Shown here: piece by piece, positions 58,497 through 64,000 of the stretch
Layout of the letters: the number at the start of each line of letters is the position of its first letter
Position numbering within the stretch: position 1 is the first letter of the stretch
DNA from: Oerskovia merdavium
GTDB taxonomy: Bacteria > Actinomycetota > Actinomycetes > Actinomycetales > Cellulomonadaceae
DNA length: 64,000 bases
Assembly: GCF_014836755.1 (NCBI RefSeq)
Contig: NZ_JACSQF010000003.1
Location: 109,106 to 173,105, forward strand
Reading direction: 5' to 3'
Made by a program: the position numbers and the translations under genes
Notes under the pieces: generated by a model
Databases searched by the model: none
Seen by the model: the letters and a program-made list of their open reading frames with translations, nothing else
What the model was told of the DNA's origin: nothing

Positions 58497-59252
58497 TCAG
58501 CAGGCCCGGCGGACCGCGGACTCGTCGTCCTGCAGGTCCTCAGTGCCCGACGACGGTGCGGCGGTCTGGTCGGTCGGCGCACCGTGGAGCGGGGTGGCTC
58601 CGGCGGCGGCTGCCCGCGCGGCCTCGGCTGCGCGGCGCTTGCGGGCCATGCGGTTCATGATGCGGTCGACGACCACCCCGGACAGGACGCCCAGGATCAC
58701 GCCGATGACCATGGCGAGGAGCGGCTGGTGGCCGAGCCACTGCGCGGCGACCAGTCCGATGAGGACCGAGTAGAGCGACCACGTCACGGCGGCGAGCCCC
58801 GAGTACAGCATGAAACGTCGCCGCGGATAGCCCACCGCGCCCGCGGTCATGTTGACCGCGACACGACCGATGGGGATGTACCGCGCCGCGAGGATGAAGG
58901 CGGCCCCACGAGCCTTGAGAGCCTGGTCGGCCCAGGCGACCGCCTTGCGCCCCCGGACCGTGCGGAGGAAACGGATCCGCTCGGTGCCGATGCTGCGGCC
59001 GAGCGCGTACGCGATCTGGTCGCCGGTCCACGCTCCGAGCGCGGCGATGACCAGGACGAGGACGAGGTTGGGATTGCCCGACGCGCTGGCGGCGACCGCG
59101 AGCGTGATGACCACGGACTCGCTGGGGATCGGCGGGAAGAAGCCGTCGATCGTCGCGAAGGCGTACAGGGCGGGGTAGATCCATGCGGACGCCGCGAGTG
59201 CGAGGACCCAGGTCTCCAGGTTCTCCAGGAAGGTCGAGACGGCCTCGATCAC
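58497..59252 (-). CDS. DedA-family membrane protein
   Basis: A 251-residue integral membrane protein of the DedA/SNARE-associated (VTT) family. It has FATIDGFFPPIPSESVVITLA (the re-entrant loop with Pro and Glu), GAWTGDQIAYALGRSIG, and ARYIPIGRVAVNMTAGAVGYPRRRF, the family's Arg/Gly-rich second half-loop. About five or six hydrophobic segments fit the family. Members act in membrane lipid (undecaprenyl-phosphate) trafficking; a specific lipid is not known here. The last ~45 residues are an Ala/Arg-rich cytoplasmic tail. GTG 59252 has a GAGGA ribosome site. Confidence 0.9.
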   Translation of the reverse strand: MIEAVSTFLENLETWVLALAASAWIYPALYAFATIDGFFPPIPSESVVITLAVAASASGNPNLVLVLVIAALGAWTGDQIAYALGRSIGTERIRFLRTVRGRKAVAWADQALKARGAAFILAARYIPIGRVAVNMTAGAVGYPRRRFMLYSGLAAVTWSLYSVLIGLVAAQWLGHQPLLAMVIGVILGVLSGVVVDRIMNRMARKRRAAEAARAAAAGATPLHGAPTDQTAAPSSGTEDLQDDESAVRRAC

Positions 59253-59285
59253 GGGTCCTCTGTTCGTCGGCTGGTGTGGCGAACC

Positions 59286-59326
59286 AGGCTGGTCACAGGT
59301 ACAGGAGATGCACCTGTGACCAGCCT
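59286..59326. terminator. Hairpin between def and the DedA gene
   Basis: Perfect 15-bp stem (59286-59300/59312-59326) with an 11-nt loop, in the 274-nt gap after def (ends 59527) and before the DedA start (59252), all on the minus strand. It probably ends the glmM-def transcript; a role in the DedA leader is possible. No gene was seen in the rest of the gap. Confidence 0.65.
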
Positions 59327-59526
59327 ACGGATACGAGGGGCCGGCACCATCGGGGAAACCCCCCAGTCTGCCCTGATACCGACCCCTACCTTCCTCGATG
59401 AATTCTGCCGCACCGGCCGGGACCGGTGCGTCATCCTCCGGAGGGAGATCCACACCTAGGGAGGTCCCCCGGAAGGATGCTGTGACACCTCCGAGGGACG
59501 GGCATCCTGGCAGGGGCCCGAGCCGG

Positions 59527-60201
59527 TCAGGGCAGCGTGAACCCCAGCGCCTCAGCGGCCCCGGAGGGATCCGGGGTCTGTCCCCAGAACCGCATCATGC
59601 TGTCGTTCGACGCGAGCGACCGGAGCTCGGCGCGGTCGAGGTAGAGCCCGCCCTGCAGATGGTCGGTCTCGTGCTGGACGATGCGCGCCGGCCAACCGGT
59701 CAGGACGTCGTCCACCGGGCGACCGTGCTCGTCCTGGCCGGTGAGCCGGACGGTCCGGGGCCGGGCCACGACGGCCTGCCAACCGCTCACGCTCAGGCAG
59801 CCCTCGTAGAACGCCCGACGGTCGTCGCCCACGGCCTCGTACGCGGGGTTGACGAGCACGCGGAACGGCAGAGGGTGACGTTCGCGCAGGTCCGCGTCCT
59901 CGGGGTCGGAGACTCCCTGGTCCTGGATCACCGCGACCGCGATGCCCAGGCCGATCTGGGGAGCCGCGAGGCCGACCCCGGGGGCCGCGTGCATGGTGCG
60001 ACGCATGGCCTCGACCAGCTCGGGGAACAGGTCCCCGAGCTGACCCGTGTAGGGCACCGCCGTTCGGCGGAGCACCGGATGACCCGCCTGGACGATCGGC
60101 AGCACACCGTCCTCGTGGCGTGCGAGATGGCTCGCGACCTGGTCGCGCAGCTCCTCGTCGACGGGTCCGGCGAACCCGACAGCGTGGCTCTCGGTGGTCA
60201 C
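59527..60201 (-). CDS. def: Peptide deformylase
   Basis: Removes the N-formyl group from nascent proteins. The 224-residue metalloprotein has the three motifs: GVGLAAPQ (75-82), EGCLSV with metal ligand Cys135, and HETDH with His177, Glu178 and His181. An N-terminal ~30-residue extension and a C-terminal tail (SMMRFWGQ) are typical of some actinobacterial forms. The GTG start overlaps the glmM stop (GTGA). Confidence 0.95.
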   Translation of the reverse strand: MTTESHAVGFAGPVDEELRDQVASHLARHEDGVLPIVQAGHPVLRRTAVPYTGQLGDLFPELVEAMRRTMHAAPGVGLAAPQIGLGIAVAVIQDQGVSDPEDADLRERHPLPFRVLVNPAYEAVGDDRRAFYEGCLSVSGWQAVVARPRTVRLTGQDEHGRPVDDVLTGWPARIVQHETDHLQGGLYLDRAELRSLASNDSMMRFWGQTPDPSGAAEALGFTLP

Positions 60202-61562
60202 AGGGCCAGCCTGTCCCGCACCACTGCGGCGAGCGACTCGGCCACGGCGTCGGCCGAGGCCTGCGTCGCGGCCTCGACCATGACGCGCACCAGGGGCTCG
60301 GTGCCCGACGAGCGCAGGACGACCCGGCCGGTCTCGCCGAGGCGGGACTCGGCTGCCGCGACCGCCTCCTGCAGGACCGCGTCCGTCGCGGTGCGGGCCT
60401 TGTCCACGCCCGGCACGTTGAGCAGCGTCTGCGGCAGCTTGGGCACGGCGCCCGCGAGGTCCGCGAGCTTGGTCCCCGACTCCTGGATGCGTGCGGCGAG
60501 CTGGAGCGCCGTGAGGACACCGTCGCCCGTGGTCGCGAACTGCGACAGGATGATGTGGCCCGACTGCTCGCCGCCGAGGGTGTACCCGTTGGCGCGCATC
60601 TCCTCCAGCACGTACCGGTCGCCCACGCCGGTCTGGACGGTCCGGATGCCCGCCTCACGCATCGCGAGGATCAGCCCGAGGTTGCTCATGACCGTCACGA
60701 CGAGCGTGTCCTCGTGCAGTCGCCCCTTGTCCTTCTCGGCGAGGGCCAGGACACCCATGATCTGGTCGCCGTCGACGAGCACGCCTCGGTGGTCCACGGC
60801 GATGCAGCGGTCGGCGTCGCCGTCGAACGCGACGCCGAAGTCGGCCTCGGAGGCGACCACGACGGCCTGGAGCTGCTCGGGGTGGTTCGAGCCGCACTTC
60901 TCGTTGATGTTGCGCCCGTCGGGGCTCGCGTTCATCACGACGACGTCGGCACCGGCCGCGCGCAGCGCGGCGGGTCCCACGTCGCTCGCCGCCCCGTTCG
61001 CGCAGTCCACGGCGATCCGCAGCCCCGAGAGCGGCAGGGCGTCACCCGTGGCGCCGATGCTCCCGATGAGGTGCTCGACGTAGTCCGCACCGGCGCTGCC
61101 CGTGTCGGTCCGGACGCGGCCGACGCCGGCCCCGAGCGGACGGTCCCATGCGGTGCCGAGCTGACGCTCGATCTCGTCCTCGAGCGAGTCCTCGAGCTTG
61201 ATCCCGCCTCGGGCCAGGAACTTGATGCCGTTGTCGGCCATCGGGTTGTGCGAGGCGGAGATCATGACGCCGAAGTCCACGTCGAGAGTGCTCGTGAGGA
61301 ACGCGACGGCGGGCGTCGGCAGGACGCCGACGTCGAGCACGTTGACCCCGGCGCTCGCCAGGCCCGCGGTCACTGCCGCGCCGAGGAACTCGCCCGAGGC
61401 CCGGGGGTCGCGGCCGATCACCGCACGCGGGCGGTGCCCTTCGGGTTGTCCCGTGCGTCCCAGCACGTTGGCCGAGGCCACGCCCAGGCCGAGCGCGAGC
61501 TCGGCCGTGACGTCCCTGTTCGCCAGCCCCCGCACGCCGTCGGTGCCGAACAGTCGTCCCAT
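60198..61562 (-). CDS. glmM: Phosphoglucosamine mutase
   Basis: Interconverts glucosamine 6- and 1-phosphate, following GlmS in UDP-GlcNAc synthesis. The 454-residue alpha-D-phosphohexomutase has [11 protein letters not shown] at the start, the phosphoserine loop in [14 protein letters not shown], the metal-binding loop FDGDADR, the sugar-specificity loop GGEQSGH and the phosphate-binding [12 protein letters not shown]. The ATG follows a GGGAGG-type ribosome site. It lies downstream of rplM-rpsI with a terminator between, and upstream of def. Confidence 0.97.
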   Translation of the reverse strand: MGRLFGTDGVRGLANRDVTAELALGLGVASANVLGRTGQPEGHRPRAVIGRDPRASGEFLGAAVTAGLASAGVNVLDVGVLPTPAVAFLTSTLDVDFGVMISASHNPMADNGIKFLARGGIKLEDSLEDEIERQLGTAWDRPLGAGVGRVRTDTGSAGADYVEHLIGSIGATGDALPLSGLRIAVDCANGAASDVGPAALRAAGADVVVMNASPDGRNINEKCGSNHPEQLQAVVVASEADFGVAFDGDADRCIAVDHRGVLVDGDQIMGVLALAEKDKGRLHEDTLVVTVMSNLGLILAMREAGIRTVQTGVGDRYVLEEMRANGYTLGGEQSGHIILSQFATTGDGVLTALQLAARIQESGTKLADLAGAVPKLPQTLLNVPGVDKARTATDAVLQEAVAAAESRLGETGRVVLRSSGTEPLVRVMVEAATQASADAVAESLAAVVRDRLAL

Positions 61563-61662
61563 GAGATTTCCTCCCTCAACGGGACGGTACAGGCACCGAG
61601 GCCCGCTCCGCCCCCGCTGCGAGCAGACCGGTCCGGTCGCTCGTCAGCATCCCTGACAAATG

Positions 61663-61701
61663 ACGACGGCCCCGGTGGACGATGTCCACCGGGGCCGTTG
61701 T
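61663..61701 (-). terminator. Terminator of the rplM-rpsI operon
   Basis: 18-bp stem (61663-61680/61684-61701, one G-T wobble) with a 3-nt loop, 15 nt after the rpsI stop on the minus strand. Confidence 0.85.
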
Positions 61702-61715
61702 GCGCAAGCGCTGGA

Positions 61716-62204
61716 TCAGCGCTTGGAGTACTGCGGAGCCTTACGAGCCTTCTTGAGCCCGGCCTTCTTGCGCTCGACGACGCGGGCGTCGCGGGTCAGG
61801 AAGCCGGCCTTCTTGAGCGCCGGGCGGTTGTGCTCGGCGTCGATCTCGTTCAGCGCACGGGCGATGCCCAGGCGCAGAGCGCCGGCCTGGCCGGACGAGC
61901 CGCCACCGTTGATGCGGGCGATGACGTCGAAGCGACCCTCGACGTCGACCAGCTTCAGCGGGGAGTTGACCAGCTGCTGGTGCACCTTGTTGGGGAAGTA
62001 CCCCTCGAGGGTGCGGCCGTTGATCTTCCACTGGCCGGTGCCGGGCACCAGGCGCACGCGGGCGATGGCCTCCTTGCGACGGCCCAGGGCCTGCGCGGGG
62101 GCGGTGATGCTCTGGCCACGGCCCGTGGGGGCTGCGCTCTCAGAGGTGTAGTTGCTGGGAGTCTCTTCGTCCAGCACGTCGATGTCGACGGTGGTCTCGG
62201 CCAC
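61716..62204 (-). CDS. rpsI: 30S ribosomal protein S9
   Basis: A 162-residue small-subunit protein. The conserved core runs from [12 protein letters not shown] through [18 protein letters not shown]-equivalent [21 protein letters not shown], to the C-terminal [18 protein letters not shown], whose final SKR reaches the P-site tRNA. The first ~38 residues are an acidic, Ser/Thr-rich extension seen in actinobacterial S9. GTG start; 46 nt after the rplM stop. Confidence 0.97.
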   Translation of the reverse strand: MAETTVDIDVLDEETPSNYTSESAAPTGRGQSITAPAQALGRRKEAIARVRLVPGTGQWKINGRTLEGYFPNKVHQQLVNSPLKLVDVEGRFDVIARINGGGSSGQAGALRLGIARALNEIDAEHNRPALKKAGFLTRDARVVERKKAGLKKARKAPQYSKR

Positions 62205-62250
62205 TGGTGTGTCCTCGCGTCCTAAGTTCTCGTCTACGAGCAGGCGGAGC

Positions 62251-62694
62251 CTACTGCGCGACCTGGGTGATCTCGAAAGTCTTCGGCTGCTGCGCGGCGT
62301 GCGGGTGCTCAGAGCCTGCGTAGACCTTGAGCTTGCCGAACTGGGCGCGGCCGAGCGAGGTCTTGGGGATCATGCCGCGGACGGCCTTCTCCACAGCACG
62401 CTCGGGGTGCTTCTCCAGCAGGTCGCTGTAGGCGACCGCCCGAAGACCACCCGGGTAACCGGAGTGGGTGTAGGCAAGCTTCTGCTCGCGCTTGTTGCCG
62501 GTGAGGGCGACCTTGCCGGCGTTGATGACGATGACGAAGTCACCTCCGTCGACGTGAGGCGCGAAGGTGGCCTTGTGCTTGCCACGGAGCAGGGTCGCCA
62601 CGTGGGTGGCGAGGCGGCCCAGGACGACGTCGGTCGCGTCGATGACGTACCAGTCACGCTGGACGTCGCCGGGCTTCGGGGTGTACGTACGCAC
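62251..62694 (-). CDS. rplM: 50S ribosomal protein L13
   Basis: A 147-residue large-subunit protein with [18 protein letters not shown], the [21 protein letters not shown] core, YPGGLR, and the C-terminal [30 protein letters not shown] 62694 is the start matching family length; the longer open frame upstream is leader. It is first in the rplM-rpsI operon with a promoter at 62847-62876. Confidence 0.97.
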   Translation of the reverse strand: MRTYTPKPGDVQRDWYVIDATDVVLGRLATHVATLLRGKHKATFAPHVDGGDFVIVINAGKVALTGNKREQKLAYTHSGYPGGLRAVAYSDLLEKHPERAVEKAVRGMIPKTSLGRAQFGKLKVYAGSEHPHAAQQPKTFEITQVAQ

Positions 62695-62846
62695 GGTCGT
62701 AGCCTTCGTTTCGTGTCTTCGATGTCTTCGGCGCAGGAGCCTGCGTCCGACAAGTCGTTCGGCCTTCGGTCGACGGATGTCCCCGTCACGGAGCGAGTGG
62801 GCGCACAAGTGACGAGATAACCGAAGGGGAAGCACAACGACTCAAC

Positions 62847-62876
62847 AGACTACCTGGACGGCCCGTGCAGGGTCAA
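62847..62876 (-). promoter_or_regulatory. rplM-rpsI promoter
   Basis: On the minus strand: TTGACC (plus 62871-62876), an 18-nt spacer and TAGTCT (plus 62847-62852). The leader to rplM is about 145 nt, long enough for a regulatory fold, but I recognise no known L13 leader motif. Confidence 0.7.
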
Positions 62877-62887
62877 AACAAGATGCG

Positions 62888-62919
62888 TCACACCGAGGGC
62901 GAAAAGTACCTCGGTGTGA
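62888..62919. terminator. Terminator after trhO
   Basis: 11-bp perfect stem (62888-62898/62909-62919) with a 10-nt loop, 44 nt beyond the trhO stop and just upstream of the rplM promoter, so it insulates the ribosomal operon. Confidence 0.7.
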
Positions 62920-62963
62920 TCGGCCTCGTCAGACGGCACAGGCTCTGGTGCCAGACAGCCGAT

Positions 62964-63923
62964 TCAGGCGGTTGCCCGGTGGTTGTCGTGGGAGAGACCG
63001 GTCCTCGCGTCTTCCCGAGGTCGAGGATACGCGCCCGGGCGCAGTTCGGCACAGGCGTCGCACTGGAGCGTGCGGGCCAGACCCGCGCAGTCGGTGCAGA
63101 ACAGGCGCAGCGTCTGGCACCCGGGGTCGACGCAGTTCTCGTACTTCGCGGTCGCCGCGCCGCACTCGCAGCACGCGCCGAGCGGGACCGTGTCGTCACC
63201 GAACTCGACGTGCATGCGCTCGTCGAACACGTAGAGCGACCCTTCCCACAGCCCCTGGTCGCCGAACGTCTCGCCGTAGCGGACGATCCCGCCGTCGAGC
63301 TGGTAGACCTCCTCGAAGCCGCGCGCGAGCATGAGCGAGGACAGGACCTCGCACCGCACGCCGCCCGTGCAGTAGGTCACGACAGGACGGCCCTTGAGGG
63401 CGTCGTACGCGCCCGAGTCGAGCTCCGCGACGAAGTCGCGGGTCGTCGCGACGTCGGGCACGACCGCACCGCGGAACCGGCCGATCGCGGCCTCGAACGC
63501 GTTGCGACCGTCGAAGAACACGACGTCCTCGCCACGCTCGGCGACCAGCTCGTGGAGCGCCTCGGGGGCGAGCCGCACCCCGCTGTCGACCACGCCGTCC
63601 GCGTCGACCGCGATCTCGTCCGCGGCCCCGAAGCTCACGAGCTCGGGCCGGACCTTGACGGACAGGCGCGGGAAGTCGCGTCCCGTGCCGTCCGACCACT
63701 TGACGTCGATCCCGGCGAAGCCCGGGTACTGCTTGGTGGTCTTGACGTACTGCTTGAGGTTCTCGACCGTCCCGCCGAGCGTGGCGTTGATGCCGTGCTC
63801 GGAGACGATGACGCGTCCCGTCAGGCCCCACTGCTCCCCGAGCGAACGTTGCCACAGCTGCACCGCGCGCGGGTCGGCGAGCGGTGTGAAGGCGTAGAAG
63901 AGCACGATCTTGGGGACGGCCAT
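62964..63923 (-). CDS. trhO: tRNA uridine(34) hydroxylase (TrhO/YceA rhodanese family)
   Basis: Forms 5-hydroxyuridine at the wobble position of tRNA using oxygen. The 319-residue protein has an N-terminal acylphosphatase-like domain ([17 protein letters not shown]), a central rhodanese domain with active Cys in [11 protein letters not shown], and a C-terminal cysteine-rich region ([25 protein letters not shown]), likely a zinc site. ATG 63923 follows TAAAAT by 6 nt (plus-strand 63930-63935), a leaderless start. Confidence 0.92.
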   Translation of the reverse strand: MAVPKIVLFYAFTPLADPRAVQLWQRSLGEQWGLTGRVIVSEHGINATLGGTVENLKQYVKTTKQYPGFAGIDVKWSDGTGRDFPRLSVKVRPELVSFGAADEIAVDADGVVDSGVRLAPEALHELVAERGEDVVFFDGRNAFEAAIGRFRGAVVPDVATTRDFVAELDSGAYDALKGRPVVTYCTGGVRCEVLSSLMLARGFEEVYQLDGGIVRYGETFGDQGLWEGSLYVFDERMHVEFGDDTVPLGACCECGAATAKYENCVDPGCQTLRLFCTDCAGLARTLQCDACAELRPGAYPRPREDARTGLSHDNHRATA

Positions 63924-63976
63924 TGCTCCATTTTAGGAGCCCGACGACGCCCCGCAGGCCGTGCTATCGGCCCACC

Positions 63977-64000
63977 GTGGCGCATGTGGTCTTCCTCACC
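63977..64000 (+). CDS. Possible 5' end of a further gene (partial)
   Basis: A GTG at 63977 opens an eight-codon frame reading MAHVVFLT to the window edge. Its hydrophobic beta-strand character is like the start of a nucleotide-binding protein. It diverges from trhO, so a gene here is plausible, but eight codons cannot establish identity. Confidence 0.3.

Overview
The window is very GC-rich and reads as a chromosomal segment of a high-GC actinobacterium. Supporting signs are a WhiB protein, an HrcA-type CIRCE site before groES, a GuaB3 paralogue of IMP dehydrogenase, MoeZ with a rhodanese tail, many GTG starts, and many genes whose start codon lies 6-7 nt after a TANNNT -10 box (leaderless mRNAs). 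The right half follows a gene order I know from actinobacteria: rplM-rpsI-glmM-def, coaA (opposed), glmS-acpS, nnr-alr-tsaE-tsaB-rimI, tsaD, groES, whiB, guaB, guaB3. I infer Micrococcales, perhaps near Cellulomonas, Oerskovia or Cellulosimicrobium; the genus is a guess.

Layout. 1-5.2 kb: small membrane protein, GT4 glycosyltransferase, guaA, and a lipoprotein/OmpA-domain pair. 5.3-10.5 kb: thiamine genes. thiE diverges from a TPP-riboswitch-controlled thiO-thiS-thiG operon; a MoeZ/ThiF-rhodanese enzyme and a DUF3817 membrane protein face it. 10.6-16.9 kb: a heterodimeric ABC exporter, then a foreign-looking flavin amine oxidase with its two halves in swapped order, a decayed copy of the exporter 3' end, and a YceI protein. 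16.9-24.2 kb: SURF1 and the coupled xfp-pta-ackA operon (phosphoketolase to acetyl-P, acetyl-CoA, acetate and ATP). 24.3-33.8 kb: DUF4031-HD protein, SanA-like protein, aldehyde dehydrogenase, TetR/SDR pair, GNAT and GuaB3, DEDDh exonuclease, and an XRE-HTH/MurA-like fusion. 33.9-44.2 kb: guaB, MerR regulator, WhiB3/WhiD-like protein, groES, methyltransferase plus YbdK-type ligase, secreted zincin, a second methyltransferase, tsaD and a nitroreductase. 44.3-52.1 kb: a long leftward chain (nnr, kinase, RluA, alr, tsaE, tsaB, rimI, sulfurtransferase). 52.3-64 kb: DUF4190-like protein, LLM oxidoreductase, acpS, glmS, coaA, DedA, def, glmM, rpsI, rplM, trhO, and the first codons of a possible further gene.

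The most unusual segment is 14.2-16.1 kb. It holds an apparently circularly permuted FAD amine oxidase with codon use unlike its neighbours, bracketed by the intact 3' end of the exporter gene and a diverged, frameshifted second copy of it. Other points of interest are the XRE-MurA fusion with a palindrome next to its -10 box, the asymmetric exporter ATPase sites, the riboswitch that controls only one arm of the thiamine locus, and a start codon buried inside the terminator-like hairpin after ackA. No tRNA, rRNA, CRISPR array, transposase or integrase was recognised. No gene-free gap exceeds 300 bases.
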